Numbered from the stretch's first letter, positions 1 to 7,736 are shown. The stretch is DNA of 14,380 nt from Clostridia bacterium (GCA_017958845.1 JAGDBW010000052.1:1-14380), one strand, 5' to 3'. Program-made: numbers and translations. The notes: a model not told the origin generated them from the sequence alone.

Positions 1-663
1 CAGCGCATAGGTATAAAAGACGCACACCACCATCGCCGTCGTCATATTGATCAGCGACAGCCCGTAAGCAAAGATCTGAAAGATCGACGCGATCGTGGGC
101 AGGGCGATGCTGACGATCATCGAGCGGGCCAGCCGGCGGTTGATGCGCTTCCCGTACCGAAAGATCGACCACTCCTGAAAGATCACGATCAACAGCGGGA
201 CCACATAACAGACGGCGTTCCACGGCGCTCTGTGATAGTTGTTCGTCTCATCAAAGGTATAGTAGAGCCCGGACTGCAGCGCATAGATGAGCATCGCCGC
301 ACCGCCAAAGAACAGCGAGTCCGCGATCACCAGCTGGATCGGCGGCCCCGGGAGTTTCGCCTCGTTCTTATACACGTCGCTGAGAAAGCGCGTCACAAAA
401 AAGGGGATCAACAGCGACAAAAAATAGACCATCCCGTTGGAGATCCTGACCATATAATAGCCGGTCGCGCTCGCGTCCCCCTTGTAAATATATGCAAAAC
501 GGTCAAAGAAGAGCAGCAACATGGCCGAGATCTCCATGCAGGCCAGGATCGCCCTCGTCTTGCGCGGCAGCGATCGCGTGATCAGCGTCATCACAGCCAG
601 GATCCCGCACATCCCGCACACAAACAGCATCATGTCCGGCTGATGCGCTTTCACATAGTCCAT
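1..663 (-). CDS. Polytopic membrane protein, N-terminal part (probable membrane sensor), truncated by window edge
   Basis: Reading the minus strand from the ATG at 661-663, the frame stays open to base 1, giving 221 residues with no stop; the C-terminus lies outside the window. The start is supported by a purine-rich GGAAAGGA site about 8 bases upstream and by a promoter at 738-766. The visible part begins MDYVKAHQPDMMLFVCG and contains about six or seven hydrophobic segments separated by short charged loops, with no soluble domain yet. Such six- or seven-helix N-termini in Clostridia commonly precede a GGDEF, histidine kinase ATPase or similar signalling output domain. That is inference from architecture only, because the output domain is not visible. 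It could equally be a stand-alone membrane protein. It is divergently oriented from the MscS gene. Confidence 0.75.
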   Translation of the reverse strand, partial: MDYVKAHQPDMMLFVCGMCGILAVMTLITRSLPRKTRAILACMEISAMLLLFFDRFAYIYKGDASATGYYMVRISNGMVYFLSLLIPFFVTRFLSDVYKNEAKLPGPPIQLVIADSLFFGGAAMLIYALQSGLYYTFDETNNYHRAPWNAVCYVVPLLIVIFQEWSIFRYGKRINRRLARSMIVSIALPTIASIFQIFAYGLSLINMTTAMVVCVFYTYAL

Positions 664-737
664 CCCGTTTTCCTTTCCGACAGCGTCTGTCGATCGGGTG
701 TTTCCACTCGGGCGTCTTCATGTACGCATATATATAC

Positions 738-766
738 ATTGTACATCTTTGTGTCCGTGATTGCAA
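738..766 (-). promoter_or_regulatory. Sigma-A type promoter for the leftward membrane protein
   Basis: On the minus strand, -35 TTGCAA (761-766) and -10 TACAAT (738-743) are separated by exactly 17 bases, and the -10 lies about 75 bases ahead of the start codon at 663. Both hexamers match the vegetative consensus at five of six (-10) or four of six (-35) positions. The surrounding TATATATAC stretch is AT-rich against a GC-rich background, as expected for a melting region. No obvious operator was seen. Confidence 0.65.
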
Positions 767-879
767 GTGATAGCTGCCACAATTCTTGTTGAAAAAACAC
801 ATCTTTCTTGTCGTCTCTGCCCAAACCCCCGTCCGCTCCCGCCCGCCGCCGGCGTGTGTGCGTTCTTTTTTGCATCTCC

Positions 880-908
880 TTTACATGTCGAAAGATTTGT
901 GTTATAGT
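880..908 (+). promoter_or_regulatory. Sigma-A type promoter for the MscS/repeat-protein unit
   Basis: -35 TTTACA (880-885) and -10 TATAGT (903-908) are separated by 17 bases, with TG two bases ahead of the -10 region (TTGTGTTATAGT). The predicted start of transcription falls near 915, leaving a leader of about 70 bases before the ATG at 986. No terminator or second promoter is visible between the MscS gene and the gene at 2036, so both are probably read from here. Confidence 0.7.
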
Positions 909-985
909 AAAAGTATCATCCAGCCATCACACAGGACAGCCGGACGCCCCGCCCGGGAGCCGCCCGACCGTCGGGAGGAGACAAC

Positions 986-2032
986 ATGAAATCCGCCACC
1001 CAATCCGTCAAACGCAGCCGTATGTCGACCGTCGAGATCATCTTCAGATATGTGCTGCTCGCTCTGGCCGTCGCCTACTGGGTCATCCTGCTCTTCGGCC
1101 GCTACTTCCTCGACCGCGGCGCCCTCTTCTACCGCAGCGTCGACCTCTTTTCCGGCGCCGGCAATCCCAACCGCGCCCTGCGGATCCTCAGCTACGTCTT
1201 TTTCATCATCAGCATCAGCCGCGGCGTGCGCTTCGTACTCAAACGGGGCGGCCGCCTGCTCAAAAAAGGCCGGGCCATCATCGACATCTTCTGCAGCCTC
1301 ATCAAGTACACCGCCGCCATCATCCTGATCTTTCTGGCGCTGCGCTCCTTCGGTGTGGATACCACGGCGCTCCTCGCCGGCATCGGGATCCTCGGTCTGG
1401 TCGTCGGTCTCGGCGCTCAGCCGCTCATCACCGATATCATCGCGGGGCTGTTTATCGTCTTTGAAAACGTATTCGAAGTCGGCGACATCATCGTCGTCGA
1501 CGGCTTCCGCGGCACCGTGCGGGAGATCGGCATCCGCGCCACCCAGATCGAGGACGCGGGCGGAAACATCAAAGTCATCAACAACTCCGACCTGCGCACG
1601 CTCATCAACATGACCGAAAATCTCTCCATCGCCTGCTGCGAGATGAGCATCGAATACGGCGAGTCGCTCGAGCGCGTCGAGTCGGTACTCAAAGACAACC
1701 TCGAAGCCGTCAAAGAGGCCATCCCCGAGATCGTCGAAGGCCCGTACTACAAGGGCGTGTCGGAGCTCTCCGACTCGGCCGTCATACTCAAGTTCATCGC
1801 CAAGTGCGAAGAGGGCTCCAAGTACCAGGTCGAGCGCGATCTCAACCGACAGTTCAAGCTGCTCTTTGACCGCCACAACATCAACATCCCGTTCCGTCAG
1901 GTCGTCGTCCACGAGCCGACGTCGTTCGAGAGCGCGAGCAAATCCGAGCAGAAAGCCGCCGACGTCTTTGTCACCGAACAGCGCGAACTGAGCAAAAACA
2001 TACCCGACGCCGAGCGCCCCTCGGGGAGTTGA
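986..2032 (+). CDS. MscS-family small-conductance mechanosensitive ion channel
   Basis: This 348-residue protein has the MscS channel layout. Hydrophobic segments lie at about 17-38 and 65-85, followed by a third region at about 104-160 that includes the glycine/alanine-rich pore helix LLAGIGILGLVVGLGAQPL (129-147) and then the VFENVFEVGDIIVVDG stretch that begins the cytoplasmic beta domain. The mixed alpha/beta vestibule follows to about 315, and a short charged tail ends the protein. MscS channels open under membrane tension and release solutes after hypo-osmotic shock. The length is close to that of E. coli MscS plus an N-terminal addition. The ATG at 986 follows GGGAGGAG by 6 bases. The next gene begins 3 bases after the stop, so the two are almost certainly co-transcribed. 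The family assignment is firm; which MscS subgroup it belongs to is not determined here. Confidence 0.93.
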   Translation: MKSATQSVKRSRMSTVEIIFRYVLLALAVAYWVILLFGRYFLDRGALFYRSVDLFSGAGNPNRALRILSYVFFIISISRGVRFVLKRGGRLLKKGRAIIDIFCSLIKYTAAIILIFLALRSFGVDTTALLAGIGILGLVVGLGAQPLITDIIAGLFIVFENVFEVGDIIVVDGFRGTVREIGIRATQIEDAGGNIKVINNSDLRTLINMTENLSIACCEMSIEYGESLERVESVLKDNLEAVKEAIPEIVEGPYYKGVSELSDSAVILKFIAKCEEGSKYQVERDLNRQFKLLFDRHNINIPFRQVVVHEPTSFESASKSEQKAADVFVTEQRELSKNIPDAERPSGS

Positions 2033-2035
2033 TCC

Positions 2036-4597
2036 ATGTCCAGAATCGACGAATACAATCGCCCCTATCTGACCAACCCGGAGGGGGACCTGCGCGGCAT
2101 GGACGCACTCCGACGCGACGCCTACGCCGCCGAGGTACAGCGGGACGTGGCAGAGTTGCCGCAGGCCCGCGTCGCCGAAGTCGGCGCGCGCCCGGTCGAG
2201 TATCCCGAGGAGCGTGAGCCCAAGCTCGTGCTCCGCTCGGCCCGCGCCGCCTCCGCGCCCGTCTCCGTCACCGCCGCCGCAGCCGGCACTCCGCTCGGCC
2301 TGACGCTGAGCGCCGTCGCCACGACCACGGCGGCCGTGACCCTGATCGTGGTGTTCGTGGTGCTGGCGCAGACGGCGTCGCTCGTCACCGTCTCGCTTTT
2401 CATGGCGGACGAGACCACCTTTGTGTTCGAGGTCGTCGCCACTCTGCCGGACGACGGGTACTGTGTGGCCCGCCTCCAAGGCGAAAACTACCTCTCCGAG
2501 CAGCGCGTCGACGGCGCGCCCTTCCTCTTATTCTATGATCTGCTGCCGGACACGGAGTATACCCTCACCGTCACCGACCCGACGAGCGGCGAAGAATACT
2601 ATTCCGGCAGCTACCGCACCCCGCTCGAGGCGACGCATATCGCCTCGCTCGAGGCGTTCTATGAGGCGCGGGACGACGCCGATCCCTCCGTGTTCCTCTA
2701 TCTCTTCGTCGACCCGGAGGTCGAGGCGCCGTTCGTGACGGTCGCGCTGATCGACAGACAGCGAGACACCCTCTTCGTCACCGACGATCCTCTCTCGGAG
2801 CAGATGGACTATCGCGTCTCCGTTCCCGGTCCCGGCGACTACTACGCCTACGTGCGTATCAACCAGCAGATCGTCGCCTTTGCGCACATACCCCCGCCTC
2901 CGGAGCCCGTCGAGCCGACCTTCTCGGCCTCCCTCTTCTTTGCCGACGACGTCTCCCTCGTCTATTCCGTCAGCGCCGATCTGTCCGCGGACAGCCGCTA
3001 CACGGCCTATCTGACGGGCGACGACTTTGCGGGGGCCGAGCAGATCATCGACGGCGCGCCGTTCTTGATCTTCCGTGATCTGACGCCCGACACGACCTAT
3101 CGGCTGACCGTGGTCGATCCCGTCGGCGGCGTCACCCTCTGCGACGCGGAGAGCCGCACCGCCGCCGAGGGCGAACACACGGTCTTTCTCAGCGTCCTCT
3201 ATGAGGACACGGCCGATCTCCCGTCCACCGTGCTCCTCTATCCCTACTACAGAGAAGAACAAGGACAGGAGCCCGACGCGACCCCGATGACCGTCTGTCT
3301 GCTCGACCGCTACGGCGTCACCCTGCTCTCCGAGGACTTTGCTCTCGAGGGACAGCAAGAACCCTTCCGCGTCTCCGTTTCCGCCCCCGACGACTACTAC
3401 GCCTTCCTGCGTATCGACGGTGAGGTCGTCGCTTTCGCCCACCTCACGCCGGACACGGAGCCCGAGCCCGACTACACGGCCTCGCTCTTCTACGTCGACG
3501 AGGGCAGCGCCGTCTTCTCGCTGAGCCCCGACCTGATGGCGGGCGACGGCTATATCGCTTACCTGACCGACGGTGAGGACGACACCCGCGAGCAGATCCT
3601 CGACGGCCTGCCGTTCGTCGAGTTTACGGATCTGATGCCCGACGTCGCGTACGAGCTGACCGTCGTCGACCCGACCGACGGCAGCGTCCTCTGCCGCGCG
3701 AGCTGCCTGCTCCCGCTCGAAGTCGACCGCACGATCGGCCTGGAGGCCTTCTATGACGTCGAGCGCTACGGCGTTCCCACCGTGATCGTCTACCCCTATC
3801 TGCGGGGAGACGTCGATGCGTCGTATATGACGCTCAACCTCGTCGACAGCAACGGCGCGACCCTTTACAACGAGGACGTGCCTCTCCTGGCCGACCAGAG
3901 CGACCATCCCGTCACCGTCTCCGGTCCCGACGACTACTTTGCCTGGATCGAGGTCGAGGGAGAGATCGTCGCCTTTGTCCATCTTATGCCCGAAGAGGAG
4001 CCCATCGACCCGCAGACGTCCCTTTCGGCCCAGCTCTTCTACGCCGACGATATGACCGCGGTCTTCTCGGTCGCGGGCGATCTGCCCGATGACGGCGGCG
4101 TCTACGTGGCCCGTCTGACCGACGGCGCGGACGATACGCGCGAGCAGGCGTTCGACGGCGCGCCCTTCGTCTTCTTCTCCGACCTGATACTCGATACTCA
4201 ATACCTGTTTACCGTCGTCGAGACGACGAGCGGCGAGACGATCTGCAGCGCCTACGGCAGCACGACGCAGGAGACGTCCCGTATCTTCGGGGTCGAAGCG
4301 TCCTACGAAGACACCGCCGACACCGACGGCCCCACCGTCTATCTCTCCCCCTACTGCGAAGACCCCGAAGACCTCGAGGAGACGATCATGACCGTCGTGC
4401 TGACGGATCGCGGCGGCAACACCCTGCTCGCGCAGGACGTCGACGTCGTCGAGCCCGACTATATCGAGGTGCCCGTCGACGGCCCCGGCGACTTCTACGT
4501 CACCCTCTACTACCGCGGCGACGTCGTCAGCTTCGTGTATATCCCGGCGTCCGACGATCCCACCGGCGGCGGAGGCACGAGCGGCAGCGGCGGCTGA
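2036..4597 (+). CDS. Single-pass, acidic surface protein with four ~180-residue FN3-like tandem repeats
   Basis: I do not recognise a named family. The 853-residue protein has a charged N-terminal segment of about 90 residues with no signal peptide, one hydrophobic helix at about 93-112 (AVTLIVVFVVLAQ core), and then four tandem repeats. Equivalent SLF positions in the repeats are F122, F301, F485 and F668, giving periods of 179, 184 and 183 residues. Each repeat has a first module that ends in a fibronectin-III-like pattern (DLxPDTxYxLTVVDPxxG) and a second module that ends in GPxDYYAxxRIxGEIVAFAHI followed by a short proline/glutamate linker. The repeats are rich in Asp and Glu. The C-terminus is a Gly/Ser tail without a sortase motif. 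Topology is probably N-in, repeats outside. The start ATG has GGGGAG 7 bases upstream and lies 3 bases after the MscS stop, suggesting translational coupling. A binding, adhesion or envelope-scaffold role is inference. Confidence 0.85.
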   Translation: MSRIDEYNRPYLTNPEGDLRGMDALRRDAYAAEVQRDVAELPQARVAEVGARPVEYPEEREPKLVLRSARAASAPVSVTAAAAGTPLGLTLSAVATTTAAVTLIVVFVVLAQTASLVTVSLFMADETTFVFEVVATLPDDGYCVARLQGENYLSEQRVDGAPFLLFYDLLPDTEYTLTVTDPTSGEEYYSGSYRTPLEATHIASLEAFYEARDDADPSVFLYLFVDPEVEAPFVTVALIDRQRDTLFVTDDPLSEQMDYRVSVPGPGDYYAYVRINQQIVAFAHIPPPPEPVEPTFSASLFFADDVSLVYSVSADLSADSRYTAYLTGDDFAGAEQIIDGAPFLIFRDLTPDTTYRLTVVDPVGGVTLCDAESRTAAEGEHTVFLSVLYEDTADLPSTVLLYPYYREEQGQEPDATPMTVCLLDRYGVTLLSEDFALEGQQEPFRVSVSAPDDYYAFLRIDGEVVAFAHLTPDTEPEPDYTASLFYVDEGSAVFSLSPDLMAGDGYIAYLTDGEDDTREQILDGLPFVEFTDLMPDVAYELTVVDPTDGSVLCRASCLLPLEVDRTIGLEAFYDVERYGVPTVIVYPYLRGDVDASYMTLNLVDSNGATLYNEDVPLLADQSDHPVTVSGPDDYFAWIEVEGEIVAFVHLMPEEEPIDPQTSLSAQLFYADDMTAVFSVAGDLPDDGGVYVARLTDGADDTREQAFDGAPFVFFSDLILDTQYLFTVVETTSGETICSAYGSTTQETSRIFGVEASYEDTADTDGPTVYLSPYCEDPEDLEETIMTVVLTDRGGNTLLAQDVDVVEPDYIEVPVDGPGDFYVTLYYRGDVVSFVYIPASDDPTGGGGTSGSGG

Positions 4598-4894
4598 TCC
4601 GCACATCCCCCGCCGCGCTTTCCCCCGCGTTCCGAGAGCGGTCGAAGCCCTATCGGTGACGCCCGCTCGAGCCGCACAGCCCATAGCTCCCGCGGCACGC
4701 GAGAGGGCGGGGAACATCCGCCCGGACGATCCCCGCCCAACCCCGTCGCCCGCTCGGGCCGCACAGCGTCTCTCCCCCTCTGCCGGCCGCGGCAGACCGC
4801 CGCCCGCTTTCCGCTTTTGCCGCCCGTCGCTTTCGCGCACGGAGGGCCGAAAGCCGCCCGACCGAAAAACCACACTCATAGAAAAGAGAAAACC
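4598..4894. other. GC-rich 297-bp spacer with direct repeat and hairpin, no gene
   Basis: No convincing gene is visible here: the frames that cross it lack ribosome binding sites and look compositionally random. It contains a 21-base direct repeat (4660-4680 and 4747-4767, one mismatch) and a perfect 7-bp stem with a 4-base loop at 4779-4796 (TCTGCCG/CGGCAGA), which has no T-run and so is not a standard terminator. I could not identify a promoter for the carboxypeptidase gene. It may be read through from the MscS unit or use a promoter too divergent to recognise. Confidence 0.5.
4660..4767. repeat. Pair of 21-bp direct repeats (one mismatch) in the intergenic spacer
   Basis: Bases 4660-4680 and 4747-4767 agree at 20 of 21 positions; both start CGCCCGCTCG and end GCCGCACAGC, with an A/G difference in the middle. 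The copies are 87 bases apart. The DNA before each copy shows only loose similarity (CGAGAG-type words). This could be part of a dispersed genomic repeat or a duplicated binding site; the window alone cannot decide. Confidence 0.55.
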
Positions 4895-6391
4895 ATGCAA
4901 GAAAAGATCAAACAGTACAAGGCCCGCCTCGCCCGTCTCCACGCCTACAGCCACGCCCTCGGCGTGATGAGCTACGACCGCGAGACCGTCATGCCCAAAG
5001 GCGCGGTCGACGACTTTGCCGACACCGTCACGCTCCTCTCCGAGGAACTCTACAAGATGCAGACCGACCCCGCCCTGCGGCAGCTCCTCTCCGACCTTTC
5101 GGCCGCCTCGGATCAGCTCGACCCCATCACCAAAAGGGAAGTGGAAGAGCACCTGCGCTCCGTCGCCCGCATCGAGTGCATCCCCCTCGAGGAGTACCTG
5201 GACTACCAGCGCGTGCAGTCCCGCGCCGTCTCGGTCTGGCAGGAGGCCAAACACAACAGCGACTTTGCCTCCTTCGCCCCCTATCTGGAAAAGTTGGTCG
5301 ACTACACCCGCCGCTTCGCCCTCCTCTACGCACCCGACAAAGACCCCTACGAGACCCTGCTCGACCAGTACGAAAAAGACCTGACCAAGGCGACCCTCGA
5401 CGACTTCTTCGACCGTCTGCGCGCGGCTTTCCGCCCCCTGATCAAAAAGACCTCCGCGGCCCGCGACCGCATCGACGACGCCTTTCTCGGCCGCGCCTAT
5501 CCGATCGACGCTCAGCGAAAGCTCTCGGAGGAGATCATGCGCGTCATGGGTCTGGATCGCACCTACTGCGTCATCGGCGAGGTCGAGCACCCCTTCACCA
5601 CCCATTTCAACAAGCACGACGTCCGCATCACCACCCACTACTACGAGGACGCCGTCGCCTCCTCCTTCTACTCGGTCGTCCACGAAGGCGGCCACGCCCT
5701 CTACGAGCTCCACACCGGCGACGACCTGATCGGCTCGCCGTTGGCGGAAGGCGTGAGCATGGGCATCCACGAATCCCAATCCCGCCTGTATGAGAACGTC
5801 ATCGGCCGCAGTTTCGGCTTTGTCAGCCGGATCTTCCCGACCATGAAAGAGCTGTTTCCGACCCAGCTCTCCTCCGTCACCGCCGCCGACTTCTGGCGCG
5901 CGGTCAACAAGAGCGTCCCCTCGCTCATCCGCACCGAGGCGGACGAGCTGACCTATCCCTTTCACGTCATGATCCGCTACCAACTCGAAAAGCGCCTCAT
6001 CGCCGGCACCCTCTCTGTCTCCGATCTGCCCGCCGAGTGGAACCGCCTCTATCGCGAGGAGCTGGGCGTGGAGGTACCGGACGACGCGCACGGGGTCTTG
6101 CAGGACAGCCACTGGTCGGGCGGCGCTTTCGGCTACTTTCCGAGCTACGCCGTCGGCTCCGCCTACGCGTCGCAGTTCGTGGCGGCCATGCGGGGCGCCT
6201 TCGACTTTGACGCCGCGGTCGCCGCGGGCGACCTCGCCCCCGTCAACCGGTGGCTCGAGGAGCACGTCTGGCGCTACGGCTCCCTCCGCGACCCCGCCCG
6301 CCTGATCCTCGACGCCTGCGGCGAGCCATTCGACCCCCGCTTCTACATCGACTACATCACCTCCAAGATCAACGAAATCTACGGTTTTTGA
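4895..6391 (+). CDS. M32-family metallocarboxypeptidase (carboxypeptidase Taq type)
   Basis: The 498-residue protein matches the usual length of the M32 family (about 500). These cytoplasmic zinc or cobalt dependent enzymes remove C-terminal residues from peptides. The metal-binding HEXXH motif is HEGGH at 263-267, in the family context VVHEGGHALYE. The family's second motif, HESQSRLYEN, starts at His292, with Glu293 as the third metal ligand. Other hallmarks are the TTHFNKHDVRITTHY segment before the active site and the SHWSGGAFGYFPSYAVGSAY segment near the C-terminus. I place the start at the ATG at 4895 (MQEKIKQYKARLARL) because it begins the family's N-terminal helix. The in-frame extension upstream (from 4817) is compositionally unlike it. 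The ribosome binding site is weak (AGAGAA). The gene ends 19 bases before a strong bidirectional terminator. Confidence 0.95.
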   Translation: MQEKIKQYKARLARLHAYSHALGVMSYDRETVMPKGAVDDFADTVTLLSEELYKMQTDPALRQLLSDLSAASDQLDPITKREVEEHLRSVARIECIPLEEYLDYQRVQSRAVSVWQEAKHNSDFASFAPYLEKLVDYTRRFALLYAPDKDPYETLLDQYEKDLTKATLDDFFDRLRAAFRPLIKKTSAARDRIDDAFLGRAYPIDAQRKLSEEIMRVMGLDRTYCVIGEVEHPFTTHFNKHDVRITTHYYEDAVASSFYSVVHEGGHALYELHTGDDLIGSPLAEGVSMGIHESQSRLYENVIGRSFGFVSRIFPTMKELFPTQLSSVTAADFWRAVNKSVPSLIRTEADELTYPFHVMIRYQLEKRLIAGTLSVSDLPAEWNRLYREELGVEVPDDAHGVLQDSHWSGGAFGYFPSYAVGSAYASQFVAAMRGAFDFDAAVAAGDLAPVNRWLEEHVWRYGSLRDPARLILDACGEPFDPRFYIDYITSKINEIYGF

Positions 6392-6409
6392 CCAAAACCC
6401 CAACCAAAC

Positions 6410-6449
6410 ACCGAACAAAAAAGCCGGTCCCCCGGCTTTTTTGTTCGGT
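6410..6449. terminator. Strong bidirectional intrinsic terminator between the M32 peptidase and SPFH/RHH genes
   Basis: A perfect 18-bp stem (6410-6427 with 6432-6449) encloses the 4-base loop TCCC. The core is GCCGG/CCGGC, flanked by six A on the left and six T on the right, so each strand gives a GC hairpin followed by a U-run. It serves the convergent genes on both sides. Its last base is also the first base of the RHH gene's stop codon complement, so the packing is very tight. Confidence 0.92.
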
Positions 6450-6652
6450 CAATCTCGCTCATCGGTTTTTTTGGACGAGTCGCTTGTGCGTCCGCTCCCG
6501 GCGTTCTTTCTGCGCCGTCTGACGCACTCGGTGAGCAGGTATTCGATCTGCCCGTTGACAGAGCGAAAATCGTCCGCCGCCCACGCCGCCAGATCCTCAT
6601 AGAGTGCGGCGGAGAGCCGCAGCGGGATCTGTTTTTTCTCCGTGTCGGACAT
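6449..6652 (-). CDS. Small Arc/MetJ-type ribbon-helix-helix DNA-binding protein
   Basis: The 67-residue protein has the ribbon-helix-helix pattern: a short strand KKQIPLRL (6-13), helix [18 protein letters not shown] (about 13-29), and helix B beginning at the [10 protein letters not shown] segment (31-40). A basic and polar tail ([18 protein letters not shown]) follows. Such proteins bind DNA as dimers through the paired strands and often repress their own operon or act as antitoxins. It starts one base inside the end of the SPFH gene (TGATG, stop and start sharing a base), so it is translationally coupled. GGGAG lies about 9 bases before the ATG. The partner here is not a recognisable toxin. 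Fold assignment is good; the regulatory role is inference. Confidence 0.85.
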   Translation of the reverse strand: MSDTEKKQIPLRLSAALYEDLAAWAADDFRSVNGQIEYLLTECVRRRRKNAGSGRTSDSSKKTDERD

Positions 6653-7671
6653 CAGTACAAGCTCCCGGAGTTCACCACCGGCTGAGCGTCACGGTTGCCG
6701 CACAGGACCACCAGCAGATTGGACACCATCGCGGCCTTGCGCTCTTCGTCCAGCACGATCGTCCCTTTTTGGCTCAGGCGATCCAGCGCCATCTCCACCA
6801 TCCCCACGGCGCCGTCCACGATCATCTTGCGCGCGTCGATGATGGCCGAGGCCTGCTGACGCTGCAGCATCACGGCGGCGATCTCCGGCGCGTAGGCCAG
6901 ATAGGTGATGCGCGCCTCGATGATGGAGAGACCCGCCTCGTTGACCTTCTGCTGGATCTCGTCGCGGATGCGCGCGGCCACCACTTCGCTCGAGCCGCGC
7001 AGGCTGCCTTCGTCGGCCAGACCGTCGCCGGTCGTGTCCACGTTGGGCGCCACGTCGTAAGGATAGATGCGCACGATGTTGCGCAGGGCGCTGTCACATT
7101 GCAGCGAGAGATACTCTTTGTAGTTGTCCACGTTAAAGACCGCCTTGGCCGTGTCCTCCACCCGCCACATGACGGCGATGCCGATCTCCACGGGGTTGCC
7201 CAGACAGTCGTTGATCTTTTGCCGATTGTTGTTGAGCGTCATGATCTTGAGCGAGATCTTGTTGCTTTGTATTTCGGTTTTCTGGTTCGACGAGGTGTTG
7301 CCCTGCGCGCCGCCCTCGGCGCTCGAGACGTCGCCCGACTGGTTGAGCTTGGTCTTGGCGGCCGGGTTGACAGAGGTGCAGAAAGGATTGACAAAATAAA
7401 AGCCCTCGCCCTTGAGCGTCCCCGCGTATTTGCCAAACAGGGTCAGCACCAGCGCTTCCTGGGGTTTGAGGATCTTGAGGCCCGGCACGCACACCCAGCC
7501 GGCCACGAGCACGATCGCGCAGACGATAAACAGCGCGGGGTAGGCGAGGTCCTCTCCTTCGCCTTTCCCCACACAAAAGATCATCCCGGCAAAGGCCGCG
7601 ATCTCAACGACGATCAGGAGCAACAGCACGAGCATCCCGCACCGGCGGTTTTTGAGTACTTTTTCTTGCAT
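6652..7671 (-). CDS. SPFH/Band 7 domain membrane protein
   Basis: The 339-residue protein has two N-terminal membrane segments (about 12-33 and 44-63). An SPFH (stomatin/prohibitin/flotillin/HflK) domain follows from about residue 67, recognisable by [19 protein letters not shown], the GFYFVNPF segment, [11 protein letters not shown], and the heptad-like stretch [20 protein letters not shown] near 240-260. A Gly/Ser/Gln-rich insert lies at about 110-130. SPFH proteins form membrane-associated oligomers and can organise membrane microdomains or modulate membrane proteases; the specific role here is unknown. The start at 7671 has GGAGGG about 8 bases upstream and a near-consensus promoter further out. 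It is the first gene of a two-gene operon with the RHH protein. Confidence 0.9.
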   Translation of the reverse strand: MQEKVLKNRRCGMLVLLLLIVVEIAAFAGMIFCVGKGEGEDLAYPALFIVCAIVLVAGWVCVPGLKILKPQEALVLTLFGKYAGTLKGEGFYFVNPFCTSVNPAAKTKLNQSGDVSSAEGGAQGNTSSNQKTEIQSNKISLKIMTLNNNRQKINDCLGNPVEIGIAVMWRVEDTAKAVFNVDNYKEYLSLQCDSALRNIVRIYPYDVAPNVDTTGDGLADEGSLRGSSEVVAARIRDEIQQKVNEAGLSIIEARITYLAYAPEIAAVMLQRQQASAIIDARKMIVDGAVGMVEMALDRLSQKGTIVLDEERKAAMVSNLLVVLCGNRDAQPVVNSGSLY

Positions 7672-7697
7672 AACAAACCCTCCAAAAGATATGTATT

Positions 7698-7716
7698 TGA
7701 TATCATTATCATATCA
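7698..7716. promoter_or_regulatory. Candidate operator: interrupted palindrome over the SPFH -10 box
   Basis: The 19-base sequence TGATATCATTATCATATCA has perfect 6-base inverted arms (TGATAT/ATATCA) around a 7-base centre. It covers the whole -10 box and the likely start of transcription, where a bound protein would block initiation. The ribbon-helix-helix protein encoded in the same operon is the obvious candidate binder. The AT-rich GATAAT-type composition also loosely resembles Fur-family boxes. AT-rich -10 regions can form such palindromes by chance, so this is inference. Confidence 0.45.
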
Positions 7717-7736
7717 CACCGCAACCGCCGTGTCAA
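7708..7736 (-). promoter_or_regulatory. Near-consensus sigma-A promoter for the SPFH/RHH operon
   Basis: On the minus strand, -35 TTGACA is perfect (7731-7736) and -10 TATGAT (7708-7713) matches five of six positions, with a 17-base spacer. The start of transcription should fall near 7701, leaving a leader of about 30 bases before the ATG at 7671. This is the best-matching promoter in the window, which suggests strong basal expression unless repressed. Confidence 0.88.

Larger units (their letters stand above)
664..985. other. Divergent intergenic region with two back-to-back promoters
   Basis: This 322-base gap between two divergent genes holds one promoter on each strand (738-766 minus, 880-908 plus), about 110 bases apart. 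The part between them is C-rich (around 815-870) and shows no convincing gene, small RNA or terminator. The short open frames crossing it do not carry ribosome binding sites and read as arginine/proline-rich nonsense, so no gene is called. Confidence 0.6.

Noticed and set aside
902..2479. 525-codon minus-strand open frame opposite the MscS gene
   Set aside because: Low-complexity Asp/Gly/Arg/Ala-rich translation typical of an antisense shadow of GC3-biased codons; no ribosome binding site, and it covers the clearly real MscS gene and its promoter.
4779..4796. Hairpin TCTGCCG/CGGCAGA as a terminator
   Set aside because: Perfect stem but no T-run on either strand, so it does not meet the pattern of an intrinsic terminator.
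4510..4875. 121-codon minus-strand open frame across the 4598-4894 spacer
   Set aside because: Gly/Arg/Pro-rich, no promoter or ribosome binding site, and partly inside the repeat protein gene; its two similar stretches only reflect the 21-bp direct repeat.
7698..7716. Fur box at the SPFH promoter
   Set aside because: The AT-rich GATAAT-like words resemble a Fur site only loosely; the inner positions are not palindromic as a Fur 7-1-7 motif requires, and no iron-related gene is nearby.
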